Below, in pieces: positions 20,484-31,663 of a stretch of 37,946 bases of DNA. A program made the position numbers and the translations under genes. Every line of letters starts with the position of its first letter. Positions within the stretch are counted from its first letter, which is position 1. The notes below the pieces were generated by a model. The model was not told where the DNA came from and did not search any database. It saw only the letters and a program-made list of their open reading frames with translations. Source of the stretch: Amphimedon queenslandica (Eukaryota; Porifera; Demospongiae; Haplosclerida; Niphatidae); the NCBI RefSeq assembly GCF_000090795.2, contig NW_003546647.1:54753-92698 (forward strand), given 5' to 3'.

Positions 20484-22031
20484 TTAATTAACATTTGGAC
20501 ACAACTTTCTCTTAGTTCCCAATAAGAACTCTTTCCCGTATCTTAGCAACCAATCATCATAACTCACTTCGTATTTCTTAGTTTTTCTATTCGGCTTACA
20601 CTCAATGGTTGGCTTGTCCCTGTAGTGCTGACTCACTGCCATATCATCAGGTACAAACAGGTGAGTTGTCTCCATTAATCTTGTACAAGGTCCATGTATA
20701 TCAGTATCTAGTATTGTTAGTGGTTTTACGATGAATTTAGATCTCTCGTAATAATGAAACCGACACTTTGATTTCCCGTAGTGCAGGAAGTATGGTGGTA
20801 GCGAGTGACCCGGACAAAGATAGGATTCTAGTTCGGTGGTTTTGACTTTTGGTAATTCATTATCTGGTGTTCTAAGATACACACTGTTGATGAATATAAA
20901 ACTATCGACGTAATCTTTATCAAGTTCTTGTAACATCTGATGCCAGTCTGAGTGTCTTCTTGAAACAATAACTTCATCAAGATCAAGCATTGCTAGGTAA
21001 TTCACTCTGTGGAGGTTCCTGTAGTAGCAGTCATGTATCGCTAGTATCTCACCATAGTAATGTAAAGGGTCCTTCTCCTTGAAACCTTTACTCCAATGTA
21101 AGACCTCTAGCGTTAAGCTCTCATCTCTGGCGTATGCTCTCTTTAATTGTTCTTCTATTTCAGTCGATACGTCCAATAAGTATATAGTAATGGTTTGGGC
21201 TCCAAAGATTCGCTGCATTTCAATAAAATTGACCATATCCTCCAAACTCTTTCCAAAAACAGGTGTCTCCAGACACACCCCTATATTAGCCTTTACCAGC
21301 GGCCGATAGACGTACACTGGTACAGGGGTTGACGATGGCTCACATGTGTGGGCGGAGCTAAGCGAGACAGCCGTGGGTACTCGGGTGTCACCTCCTGGTA
21401 GGTGACAAACATGAAACACATGTTTATACTTGTACGGCTTCTTCTTATGCACTTCTTTCTGATAGTTGCAGGCGTCCATTTCAATATAAACTGATTTCTG
21501 TGATTGACAGGAGAGCGTTCTCTCCCCATCTCCCTCCTTGTAATGAAACAGACAATAAAAAGTACCTCCCTCTGTCTGTCGGCTCTGATATCCTAACAGC
21601 ACTATTGAAGGACCGTATCGCTCTTTCCTGTCCTCGTAATAGGCAGAGAAAAAAGTCGCATCTCCAACTTTGGCCCAAACTAGCGGATTCTCTTTATATA
21701 AAGTTTTTCCGTGCATCACATTAGTAGAAAGGTTGGTCGGAACGATTGGATGATTCTCAGTTTCTTTTCTAACAGTTGGAGGGTGAGTTGCTGCTCCTTC
21801 CTCCTCTATTGAGTGGGGAGTAGAGAGAGAGGGCGGACATGTAGGACAGGAACAGTTTGCCATTGTGGGCCCTTTTGTCGTTTGCTGTGTTAAGGAAGAA
21901 CGTATATCTTTTGGATAATCTACTGACTCTATATTTTTACTATAAAGAGATGAGTAGAGTAATATGATAGACCCAAAGAAGAGGATGAAAATCATGTAGA
22001 GAAGTAAACTATTCTTCCTAAAGAGTGCCAT
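20484..22031 (-). CDS. Glycosyltransferase family 92 protein, copy A
   Basis: A single open frame of 515 residues, without introns. The N-terminus is a short cytosolic stretch (MALFRKNS) then a membrane anchor (LLLYMIFILFFGSIILLYSS), the type II layout of Golgi transferases. A Ser/Thr/Pro-rich stem follows. The catalytic region has the GT92/DUF23 order: LETPVFGKSLEDMVNFIEM, HYYGEILAIHDCYYRN, the DxD-type metal/sugar site AMLDLDEVIV, RRSKFIV, and QHYRDKPTIEC. Characterised GT92 enzymes (worm GALT-1) add beta-1,4-galactose to core fucose of N-glycans; this protein's donor and acceptor are unknown. The start ATGG has AAA before it, a good context. It has a paralogue 130 bp upstream in the same orientation. 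Confidence 0.88.
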   Translation of the reverse strand: MALFRKNSLLLYMIFILFFGSIILLYSSLYSKNIESVDYPKDIRSSLTQQTTKGPTMANCSCPTCPPSLSTPHSIEEEGAATHPPTVRKETENHPIVPTNLSTNVMHGKTLYKENPLVWAKVGDATFFSAYYEDRKERYGPSIVLLGYQSRQTEGGTFYCLFHYKEGDGERTLSCQSQKSVYIEMDACNYQKEVHKKKPYKYKHVFHVCHLPGGDTRVPTAVSLSSAHTCEPSSTPVPVYVYRPLVKANIGVCLETPVFGKSLEDMVNFIEMQRIFGAQTITIYLLDVSTEIEEQLKRAYARDESLTLEVLHWSKGFKEKDPLHYYGEILAIHDCYYRNLHRVNYLAMLDLDEVIVSRRHSDWHQMLQELDKDYVDSFIFINSVYLRTPDNELPKVKTTELESYLCPGHSLPPYFLHYGKSKCRFHYYERSKFIVKPLTILDTDIHGPCTRLMETTHLFVPDDMAVSQHYRDKPTIECKPNRKTKKYEVSYDDWLLRYGKEFLLGTKRKLCPNVN

Positions 22032-22161
22032 TTTGTCAAGATTATAAGAGGCGTGGTTATTCTTCTCCGTCCGTACTGTCCCGGATACTTAATGTATCCG
22101 GAGGTAATGAGCTTCCTCTTAATGACTTAATAAAAATTAATATCAACATCAAATATTTATA

Positions 22162-23706
22162 TCAAATATTATCATTCTCATGACATACATTTATACCAGA
22201 ATTTAAAATGAAATCTCTCTTGTACTTCAAAGCGATTGAATCATAAATGAGACTCTTGTTCTTACAGTCTGGAGTCGGGTCACCTCTATAATGAAGCAAC
22301 GACGTTATATTAGTAGGAACAATGTACACTTTAGCCTTGTTGGCACTAGGGATAGCGTGAATATCGAGATTCTTAATAGCATCAACTCTTATTAACACTT
22401 TTGAACGTCTGTAAGGTCGGAACATGCATGAATATCGATACAGTTTATTAAAATAAGGTACAACATGACAGCTGCTCTTAGTTGGAACTAATTCAGTTTC
22501 TTTATCAATTACTTCTTTATCAATTACTTTATCAAGTTCTGTGTCTTTATCCTTAGCAGAGGTATAGTACGTATTTATTACCAGGTAAGCGTCATATGCC
22601 TTTGGAATTGATCCTATCATCTCACTCCATGTTCTACCATGCCTTGGTATTATCAGCTCATCAATATCAATAAGTACCAAATGTTTGATCCAACTTAAAG
22701 AACGATAGAGACAGTCATGAACCGACAATATCTCACCAAAATAATGAGTTGGGCTCAATTTTTTGAATATTTTTGGCCAGGGTACGACGGTTAGTAGGTT
22801 ATCCCGTATGTAAGGTTGTAATTCATCATTATTCTCAAGTCCATCAATCATTGAATACATCATTATCCACTCCGCCCCTAATAACTTGTTCATTTCAATG
22901 AAATACACGAGATCTTCAACTTGTACTTTACCATATACGGGGGTCTGTATGCAAATCCCAAAATCCCGTTTGTCCTTATTTGGGTTGTGTGGGTGGATCT
23001 TAAGTGGTTTTGATGCTAAATTTCCTGTGCAGTCTCTTGAAATACTAATCAAAGTTGGATATACGGAGGAATTCAGAGGATGATTGAGTTTAAAAACGTT
23101 ATTCACGGTGTCATATGTCGTATAATGTACATACCTGTTGCATTTATAATCACAAGGTTTCTCAAAGATTGCAGGCCCAATGCAAACACGAGCTCCATTA
23201 TTATAAGTAATTAAACCTCTCAATCCTTCTGAATATCGTTTCATGAGGTCGATACCAAGTACATACACTGCTGGACCGTAAAACTTTTCCCTGTCGTCCA
23301 AATAAGCAGAATACATTTTAAAAGATGAGTCTGGTACTGTCAAAAGATCTGGTATGAAATGTGACGGTATTAGAATAGGAGTGGTCCTTTCTGAAGTTGC
23401 TGGCAATACAGGGCTGCTCTTTTCCGTGGATGCTGATGATGATGTAGTGTGATCTGATACAGTAGGGCCGGCTAGTATACTGGGATTGACGAGAAACTGA
23501 TTAGAGCTTAAGTCTCTGTTTATGATGCTGGAACGCTCATTTTTGTTGGAATCTATAAAAACAGAGATAAATAATAAAATATTACTGATGATTATAGTCT
23601 TACTAAAACTCTTAGAGCCAAAGGATAATAATGTGAAAAAGAATAAGACTAAGACTATTTGGAAAAAGAGAAAAATCAGCAAGAGCTTCCCTCTTCGATA
23701 CCCCAT
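22162..23706 (-). CDS. Glycosyltransferase family 92 protein, copy B
   Basis: Starting at the Met before GYRRGKLLLIF this single-exon frame gives 514 residues, nearly equal to copy A (515). A Met 16 codons upstream (23754) would extend into the shared promoter region and spoil the type II layout, so I prefer 23706. A membrane anchor (LLLIFLFFQIVLVLFFFTLL) leads to a stem and the GT92 domain: IQTPVYGKVQVEDLVYFIEM, HYFGEILSVHDCLYRSL, LVLIDIDELIIPR with the DxD-type site, YRRSKVLIRVD and LHYRGDPTPDC. The sequences differ widely outside the motifs, so the duplication is old. The acceptor sugar is unknown. Confidence 0.87.
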   Translation of the reverse strand: MGYRRGKLLLIFLFFQIVLVLFFFTLLSFGSKSFSKTIIISNILLFISVFIDSNKNERSSIINRDLSSNQFLVNPSILAGPTVSDHTTSSSASTEKSSPVLPATSERTTPILIPSHFIPDLLTVPDSSFKMYSAYLDDREKFYGPAVYVLGIDLMKRYSEGLRGLITYNNGARVCIGPAIFEKPCDYKCNRYVHYTTYDTVNNVFKLNHPLNSSVYPTLISISRDCTGNLASKPLKIHPHNPNKDKRDFGICIQTPVYGKVQVEDLVYFIEMNKLLGAEWIMMYSMIDGLENNDELQPYIRDNLLTVVPWPKIFKKLSPTHYFGEILSVHDCLYRSLSWIKHLVLIDIDELIIPRHGRTWSEMIGSIPKAYDAYLVINTYYTSAKDKDTELDKVIDKEVIDKETELVPTKSSCHVVPYFNKLYRYSCMFRPYRRSKVLIRVDAIKNLDIHAIPSANKAKVYIVPTNITSLLHYRGDPTPDCKNKSLIYDSIALKYKRDFILNSGINVCHENDNI

Positions 23707-23964
23707 TTTGAAATGTATAGTTTGAGGCGTGGTTCGGGGCGGGGTATTAACCACGTGGTGGGTGTGGTCAATTATTTTATTTGCCTTTGGTGGGCTGGGA
23801 GTGAATCAGCAGGCCCAAGACCTTCATTATAGCACCCTCATTCTCTCAATTCTTGTCAATAATGTCTTCCTCAGGAGTAAGAGAGAAAAAGAGAGAGCAA
23901 GTACCTCATATTTTTCTATTTTTAGTATCACAAATCCAAATACTCCAGCTCACAAAAAGGAAAA
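23707..23964. promoter_or_regulatory. Divergent promoter of GT92-B and the DCN1-like gene
   Basis: The two start codons stand back to back 258 bp apart. The segment has a GC box (GGGGCGGGG, 23736-23744) and a CACGTG E-box (23752-23757) in an otherwise AT-rich setting. Two further CACGTG sites (24009-24014, 24022-24027) lie in the first intron of the DCN1-like gene. Shared control is inferred from layout. Confidence 0.6.
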
Positions 23965-26390
23965 ATGAGACAGTTCATTTCACTCACAGGTTAGCCCCTT
24001 CCCCTGATCACGTGACTTAATCACGTGATTCATTAGGAATGGACGAGGCGACTGCCGTGAGTTACCTTTCTAATAGTGACTGGAAGTTGGAACCAGCTAT
24101 TAATAATTATTACGAAAACCCTGAGCTGTATTATATACCGCCTCCAGTGCCGGCTGTGGATAAGAAAAAACTAGATGCACTTTTTAATAAATATAGAGGT
24201 GGGTGTGGTTAGTTATTAATATGTGGTGGGTGTGGCTAGTTACACAGTAGTTATAATACAAATTGTGTTAATTAATTGTGAATTTAGTAACAAGGGATCT
24301 TTACAATTAAAGTGATTCATTAATAATTAATATAAAATTGTACAATTAATTAATACTTAATACTTGTTCTTAAAATGCTAACTTAGTAATTTGTACAGCA
24401 AATTATTTTAGTGTTTAATCAGATTCTGTTGACGAGGACAAGATTTTGGCTGAAGGTGTGACGAGGTTCTGTGCCGACCTGAGACTAGATCCAGCGAGTG
24501 TCACCGTATTAATTATAGCTTGGAAACTAAACGTATGTATGCATAACTATAGATCACATGTACATGCATTGTGTAATCATCTGGCCTAATTTTGCCGAAA
24601 ATGAAAAGTAGGGAGTTCTCAATTTTTATTATGTTTTCTGATGCATATACATGTACTTATGTTGCATAGAAAGTTTGAGCTGATTCCGATCAAAATTGGA
24701 TTTTTTACAAATTTAAAAAGTTGCTCCAAAATTGTGTCAAAGTCCCTGTACTATAGTACAGGGTCGTTGACCAAATTTTGCCAAAAATGAAAAGGAGAGA
24801 ATTCCAATTTTTAATTACATTTCCTGATGCATATGTACTTATGTTGTGTAGAAAGTTTGAGCTGATTCCGATCAAAATTGGATTTTTTACAAATTTAAAA
24901 AGTTGCTCCAAAATTGTGTCACAGTCCCTGTACTATAGTACAGGGTTGTTGGCCAAATTTCGCCAAAAATGAAAAGTAGAGAATTCTCCATTTTTATTAC
25001 ATTTTCAATGCATACATGTATACATGTACTAAGTCCCTGTACTTGTCACTTGTTTCACTTTTCCTCTTTCCCCATAGGCTGCCACACAGTGCGAGTTCAC
25101 TAGACAGGAGTTTGTAGAAGGGATGACCAGATTAGGGTAAGGACCAGTGTACATTATAAGTTAACAAACACAACTATACTCACTCTCTCCCTCCCTCTTT
25201 CTCTGTAATAATTGTATTAATATTGATAAAGACTTACCTTTTCTATTTGCTATACATTATTTTACTGTGATTCACATTCAGTATAATAGTCTTTCTACAA
25301 TTACAAGTACAATTCTACCTCTCTCTCTCTCTCTCCCTCTTTTAGGTGTGATTCCATTGATAAACTCCGTAAAAGGTGTGAGACCATTGATCGGGAGATA
25401 CAGGACTCACAACAGTTCAAGGACTTCTACCAATTTACGTTTAATTTTGCCAAAAACCCGGGGCAGAAAGGACTAGGCTAGTTACATAGTATTATTGTCC
25501 ATGTAGCATCATGTTTGCTAAACTTGTGACTCAGTGATTTTAATGTACATGTACATATGTTGGTGGGAATTTCCCTTGAAATGCATGTACATGTACATGT
25601 ATAGTACATGTGTATATTGTATGGATTGGTTAAATTCTTTTCCTTCTCTTTCTTTACAGATCTTGAGATGGCCATTGCCTACTGGAATCTTGTTTTTACT
25701 GGTCGCTTCAAATTTTTGGACTTGTGGTGTGAATTTTTAAAAGTAAAAAATACTTGTAATTACAAGCCACTTTTACTGTAATTATCTTGACATTCCCTCC
25801 CTCCCTCTCCCCTCCCTCTTTCTCTCTCTCCCTCCTTCCCTCCCTCTCTTTTTCTCTCTCTCTCTCTCCCTCCCTCCCTCCCTCTTTCTCTCTCTCCCTC
25901 CTTCCCTCCCTCTCCCTTCCTCCCTCCCTCCCTCCCTCCTTCTCCCTCTCTCTCTCTCAGTCTCATTATAAAAGAGCGATACCCAAAGACACTTGGAACC
26001 TTCTGCTAGAGTTTTCAAACACGATTGATGACACCATGAGCAATTATGATGAAGATGGTAGGTCTATACTGTATAAATTGTAATGTCCTGTTTAAATTAT
26101 TTGTATACCACTTTAATGTGTGGCAGCTTTATTGCATTGTAAATTTTTTAATGATTTTATGCAAAGAAGTACATGATCATGTACATGTACATTAATGATT
26201 GTATGGTAGGTTTATTATTCATGCTTCTGTCTATACTGTAACTGTGAACAGTATATGTCTTGTTGTCATTTCTCTATCTCCTTCTATTCTTTCTGTAGGT
26301 GCTTGGCCAGTCCTTATTGATGAATTTGTGGAATACGCTAGACCTTTAATAACTAATGCTACAACACCAGCTGCTAGTAGTAACAGCTAG
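23965..26390 (+). CDS. DCUN1D1: DCN1-like protein (cullin neddylation co-E3), 8 exons
   Basis: Exons 23965-23989, 24037-24198, 24423-24532, 25078-25136, 25346-25476, 25660-25742, 25961-26057 and 26299-26390 join to 252 residues with all phases matching; animal DCUN1D1/2 proteins are about 259. The start MRQFISLT aligns with the conserved helix before the UBA domain ([20 protein letters not shown]). The PONY/DCUN1 domain follows: [92 protein letters not shown]1 proteins bring NEDD8-charged UBC12 to cullins and so activate cullin-RING ubiquitin ligases. Exon 5 ends with a GC donor. DCUN1D1 versus DCUN1D2 cannot be decided. Confidence 0.95.
24590..25045. repeat. ~182-bp tandem intron repeat with a 20-bp palindrome
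   Basis: About 2.5 units. The perfect palindrome CCCTGTACTATAGTACAGGG stands at 24744-24763 and 24926-24945, 182 bp apart, and a remnant at ~25032. Each unit has AGAAAGTTTGAGCTGATTCC and GATCAAAATTGGAT. It fills intron 3 of the DCN1-like gene. Reversed, the core matches the 177-bp units at 11047 and 35305. Confidence 0.88.
25793..25959. repeat. Pure pyrimidine tract before exon 7 of the DCN1-like gene
   Basis: Over 150 bp of CCCT/CTTTCTCT without purines apart from the ends runs straight into the acceptor CTCTCAG at 25960. It acts as an extreme polypyrimidine tract and could form triplex DNA. Open frames in it are artefacts. Confidence 0.9.
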
Positions 26391-26672
26391 TAATAATTAA
26401 TTATATTAATTGATGATAATATGCAGCAATAACTGATACTCATACACAATTATGTGCTAGTGGAATTAATGAACCAGTCAAATATTAGAGACACTATACT
26501 GTAATACACACACACACACACACCAATGTCTATTTTTATCTTAATACTCCTCTCTTTCCTTTCTCTTTCTCACTTTCCTGGAATTATTATTGTGTTGTGA
26601 ATGACCACTCCCAGAACTCTACAGAACAAGTGTATGGAAACCACGTGCTATAATAATAATAATAATAATAAT
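26391..26672. other. 3' flank of the DCN1-like gene with (AC)n and (TAA)n
   Basis: No gene seen. An (AC)n tract lies at 26506-26523 and a (TAA)n tract at 26651-26672; the latter was the landing site of the transposon nest. No clear AATAAA follows the stop at 26390. Confidence 0.6.
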
Positions 26673-26804
26673 CAAGGGCGTAGGGAGAAAAAAGGAAGGG
26701 GTAGGCTATGAGTAGAAAAGGGCGCGCGAAGCGCGCCCGCCTATTTGGCCACGCCCACTTTTACGCCCGTGAAATGGGCGTGTTCTCACAATATGGAGTT
26801 TCAT

Positions 26805-27716
26805 CATAGATATTAGAGTAAATGAAAGGGATAGGAAACCACCGTTAAATTTATGGGCATGTCATGCGTTGCCTAGCGACGTATGCAAGTTGTCGTTTTT
26901 CTTACCGGGAAACTAGGAAAATGGAGGACCATCACTGGACTTCTTGGCTTATAATTCGTGTCCGATATGGAGTACAGATCCAGTTCCAGGTCAGCTGCAA
27001 AGATCAAGATCATATCTATACATTGATACCTGGTTCAGAAGGACTGCACTAATGGCCCGAATGAAATCCTATCTTGAACTCCTACTGTCAAGTTGTCCAA
27101 ACTACCGATTTTGTTTTGTACCTTTTTCTGAAAGTCAATTTTATGAACCATCTATTGGTGTTTAAAAGACATTAACCAATGTTATAACCGAGGTCTTGAG
27201 ACATCTTCTAATAGGAAATATTGTATGGTTGTGATTTCTAAGCAAAAAGTAGACCCAAATTTTGCTTTTGTTTTGTACCCTTAACTCGCCAGTAACAAAT
27301 ACTCTAGCCTTAAACTTTTTTGTATCAGTCTGTACTTCAAATGCGGAGGTCTTCCACATGTTTTGGGGCTTTCCTTCTATTTCATAAATAAAATAAAAAT
27401 AAATATTCACTTTTACAATTTTTCACAATTAGAGATAATTTTGAATGATACAAGAGCATAAATATCATATGAAAGAAAATAGAATATTTAGCACAGCCAT
27501 AAAGAAGGTACTACATAGCAAAGAAGCTATTCATTTTGTTTCTGGAGCTCAGAATGCAGCAGAGAAGTGCCCTTGTCATCACTGCAGGACCTTATTCTAA
27601 TTTTTCATACACCATTTTACTCTAATAATCCGTTCAATTTAATACGGTATTAGCAACTAGCATTTCCTGCCGGGAACGGTGGTTTCCTATCCCTTTCATT
27701 TACTTTAATATCTATG
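26805..27716. mobile_element. 912-bp non-autonomous P-like element
   Basis: Inverted ends of about 42 bp with one mismatch (CATAGATATTAGAGTAAATG... and its complement, through GGAAACCACCGTT) bound the element. GTTTCAT lies at both borders (26798-26804, 27717-27723). The outer ~25 bp are shared with the neighbouring autonomous element, while the inside differs, so it may be moved by that transposase or a close relative. Short open frames inside resemble no protein I know. Confidence 0.75.
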
Positions 27717-27864
27717 GTTTCATCATAGATAATAGAGTAAATGAAAGGGATTGGCAACGGGGCGTAGCAACAGGAAATGCGGGTTGGGACCGAATTTGAT
27801 CTATTTACTCATTATATTTTTAAAATAATTTTTTCGATATCAAATGAATAATAATAATTATCAA

Positions 27865-30800
27865 TCACTCTTCACTAGCAGCAAGCGTGCTTCTCAGGCT
27901 TTTCCTTTTTTGTAAGTTCTTCTTTTCATCCTTTTTGTACATTTCCATTATTCTTGATGTGTGCCTGAAGCCTCTTATTGTTATATAAATTGCTATTATT
28001 TCTTTCAAGAGGAATGATTTTCCTTGAGAGCGGCACTCGGCTGCTGCATCGGCGTCACGATTTTCTTGAAATATTTTGTCCCATATTTCTTTGAGCTCTT
28101 CCTTTTGACCTATCATCTCTGCCATACTTTGAACATTGTTTTTTCCATAGTTGCAACAAAGTTTCACTTGAATTTCTAACGAGTACAGGAACGTATGAAA
28201 CTCATTGGTGCAGTAAACAAGTCCTCCTCTATTGATACAATTGATCCAGCTCTTATTCATATCATTATCTTCTTCGTCTTCTCTTTCTCCATCTCCATTA
28301 TCCTCGTCGTGATCTTCAACTAACTCATCCAGCAAAGGCAGAAGCATATCCATTTCCTTAGCCGTACTATTCTTATTAATCTTTGTTCTCATTCTTCTGA
28401 TTACATAGCCACCAACATACCACAGTGCATTTTGCTCGTCAAAACTTAATGAAGGAGATGAACTATCTGTTGATGCTGTTGCTGAAATTCTTGCTAGTGT
28501 TTGTTTTTTCCAATAAGCTGTGAACATTCTAAATGTTACTTCGAAAGATAAAATGGCGGGACATGGAGTAATGCCTACTGTGCTATAGACTGATGCCCAA
28601 AATGTGTTATATTCTGATGATGAGACAAACAAAGCAAACCTTTTCCAAGTTTCTTCTCGGACAAACTGGGTTGTGACTGTTAAAGTTGTCCATATCTTAA
28701 AGAATGTGATGAGATATTGATTGAACTGTTTCATCTTTTGTTCATTGACCTTGTTTGAACTCCATAGTAGTAGTTGCTTGGCAGCTTTAATAATCATAGT
28801 TACTGAGATTGATGGTAACTTTGATTCTGGGCTCTCAATAATCATTTGCAGGACATCTATTAGAGAGTACTAAGTAATACAAATAAAAATGAATAGTATT
28901 ATACTTTCTATTTCTGTCTTCTCAGGTGAGACTGGACTTGTGGCTGCTGGAGTGTCAGTTGAGGAAGACTTAACAAGTTTCCTTCTCTTGGGTAATGGCT
29001 CGCCATCAGTTGGTACATTTGTGTCTTCCTTATTTCCTCGTGTATTACCATTAATGATACCATCTAATCGAATGCTGCTGACAACTCTCAGAGCTTGCTG
29101 ATTTTTTAGAAACTCTGCAGAAGTAGGGTTTTCATTTGTCCTTCCTCTTTGACGATGTAAACCGAAATGTTTTTCCAAAGGGTCCTGGCATAGCTTTTCA
29201 CTGAGAAATGATTTTACATCAGGAAGTGTGAATAGGTACTTCAGAAGGTCATTGAATGAGTAAGCTAATTTTAATATAGTTATTTTTTGCCAATTATTGT
29301 AAACTTATACCTGTTATCTTAATTCCCAGTAGTGTTTCTTTACTTAGAATTAATTTGTTTCTCTCTTTAGCAGGGATGTCTTTTCTCTCTGTTACTTGTT
29401 TCTCCCATTCTTCTATCCATGCTAGGAACTCATCTTTCAACCACTATAAATAAATATTTTGTGCATGCATGTGACTATATGTGATGATGATCTGCTTACT
29501 TGCAACCTTTTATCAGCGGACCATCTGTATGGTGCTTTAAATGGCTTTAGAGACTTGTATGTTGACAAATAGTTTGACACATTAAGCATGTCAAAGAATT
29601 TATCGAACTTTTCAATGAAATTTGCTGTTTCTTCTGCTTCATCTGATAAAAACGTCCTCATACCATTACTTACTGTTGAACTAAGAACCTGCAATATAAA
29701 TGTGCAGCATGTAAATGTATATTTCATTATAGTAATTACCTCTGCCGCCAAATCTACCCTCATCTTAGAAAATGGTGTCAAATTGACATGTTCATACTTT
29801 AACTTGTGAATGCAAGTTAATCCTTCAGATTTCAGGGAAATATCATACAGCTCTTTTACAAATTTCCACGATATAGCTTTGTCATTAAACTGCAATTGGT
29901 AATGTTATATTCATTGACAAATTTAATAATAATTATTAGTTTGTTTACCTTCATGCTTCTTTTTGAACTAGCCAAGCAATTTCGTGTGGTCTTGATTAAG
30001 TGTGGGGGGTCTGATATGAAGTATATATTTCTGTCAATCGAGCATGGGTTTTTTGTGTAGTAAGTAATTTTGCTGGAATTATTTCCTACTATCTTAAAAA
30101 ACTTCCTATTGACAGAATTTCCATCTAAAGTATTACAAGCGACTCTAAAACCACACTTTTCTAGTCTAAGAACAGCTTCATAAAATATTGGAACTAGTTG
30201 GTCCCCTGTTAGGCTTGATGTTGGGAATGATGCATATGGAAACGAGAAATCGGTAAATAATCCCCGAACCATGAGCACCAACATTGAGGTGGCTAGTGGT
30301 TGCCTTGCATCTGCAGACTGCTCTGTGTGTACTTGTTTCTCAAGTTGAAGTAAATGCTCATTTATATCTCCCGTGTTGCTGTACCCTATTAAGTCACCTG
30401 TTAATTTAAAATAAGATCTAAATTTTCACTGCTTAAAAGTATTAAATACCTGTAAATTTGTCATATACAAGCCCCTCTTTTATATGCATCTCATCTGCAA
30501 CAAGACATACTTCTTTTTGAAAATTTGATAATGAATGCACTTTTGATTCTCTGATTATTTGTAGATCTAATTCATAACTAAAGCCACTGGTCGACTTATA
30601 AAAATGTGTGTAATCTCTGAGGGTACGCTGCGAAGGTAAATAGATGCCTGATTTTCGTACTGACTCATATGCACTGGATGATTTATTTCTTAGGTAGATA
30701 CACCACTTGATGATAGATGGATGCCAGCGAATTGATTTTTTGGGTGTTGTAACAGCTTTTAATTGGCTGTCCCAGAATAATTTCTGAAAGCTATTCTCTG

Positions 30801-31651
30801 AGTAAGTGGCTGATATTTGTGCATTGTGCTCATTCATGATTTTTATCATGTCACTAGCTGTGCTTTCATCTACAGCAATGCTATTGGTCTCGGCATACGA
30901 ATCAAACTTTTCCAGCTTCATGTCAGCAATTCCTTTCTTTACAAATCTGTTTTCTTTTCTAAAAAAAGCTCTTAAAAATTGATTCTTTTTAGTATCAATT
31001 AGAAACCTGTGGCTGGTGAAGGTCTTGTTTGTGCTTTTAGGATATTTAACCTTATGATGAAGAGCAAATAGAGTTTTTCGGAAGTTATTACAGGTGATGC
31101 ATCTCTTATCAGGTGAGCTAGTGACAATTGTGCAGTTGTGATGGCGTATAGTTTTTGTAGGAATGGTTTGTAATGACGCAATTGGTACTCCTATAATAAT
31201 TATAAACATAATTATTACAATATCAATTATTAATTTTACCTTCAATGTTTAAAAATTTCCTATTTTCTGCTAGGTATATGAATTTATCATCGTTATTGCC
31301 TGGACAGATATGAATTTTGTCTACTTCATTGATGACATCAAATATTGTTTCAATATTAGCTATTTTCTCATCTTCTATGCCGTTTACTTCAATCCGATTG
31401 CTGCAGTATGTCACGTAAAAGCTCAAGTCTTCATGTACAGTGAAACAATAGGAAACTTTATCATCTTCAGTAATTTTGCAAAATTTCAAAATATTTTTTG
31501 CAGTAAAGAGAGAAACCCATTGCTGAGGTAATTGCTGCTGTTGGATTTTTATCTTCAAGTAGTGGATTTTTTTAATTGAAAGCCTCAAGCTGACTTCTTT
31601 TTGGCTTTGCTTGAAGTGTTTCTTAGAACACAAAGAAAACTTTCTTGGCAT
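27865..31651 (-). CDS. P-element-type transposase, intact, 8 exons
   Basis: Exons 31651-31240, 31190-30450, 30397-29949, 29889-29740, 29688-29500, 29443-29311, 29264-28905 and 28856-27865 join with all phases matching to 1141 residues without a stop. Family signs in order: Cys pair in SPDKRCITCNNFRKTL; RWHPSIIKWCIYLR; ADEMHIKEGLVYDKFTG with a likely catalytic Asp, then DLIGYSNTGDINEHLL; CNTLDGNSVNRKFF; YFISDPPHLIKTTRN; the inserted GTP-binding-like region (HKLKYEHVNLTPFSKMRVDL); a late acidic/RQRGRTNENP block (QDPLEKHFGLHRQRGRTNEN); and ALWYVGGYVIRRM. I see no THAP zinc finger at the N-terminus, which P/THAP9 proteins have for DNA binding. The start could be 31663, or an upstream exon may exist since a possible acceptor stands at the ATG. 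The last exon has an acidic stretch (DEDNGDGEREDEEDND). Confidence 0.83.
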
Positions 31652-31663
31652 CCTATATTGCAT

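Noticed and set aside
25760..26083. Arg/Glu/Gly-rich and Ser/Leu/Pro-rich frames
   Set aside because: Produced by the pyrimidine tract; the only real coding part is DCN1-like exon 7 (25961-26057).
26864..27165. Two plus-strand frames inside the 912-bp P-like element
   Set aside because: Short, overlapping each other, no recognised transposase motif; not enough to call a gene.
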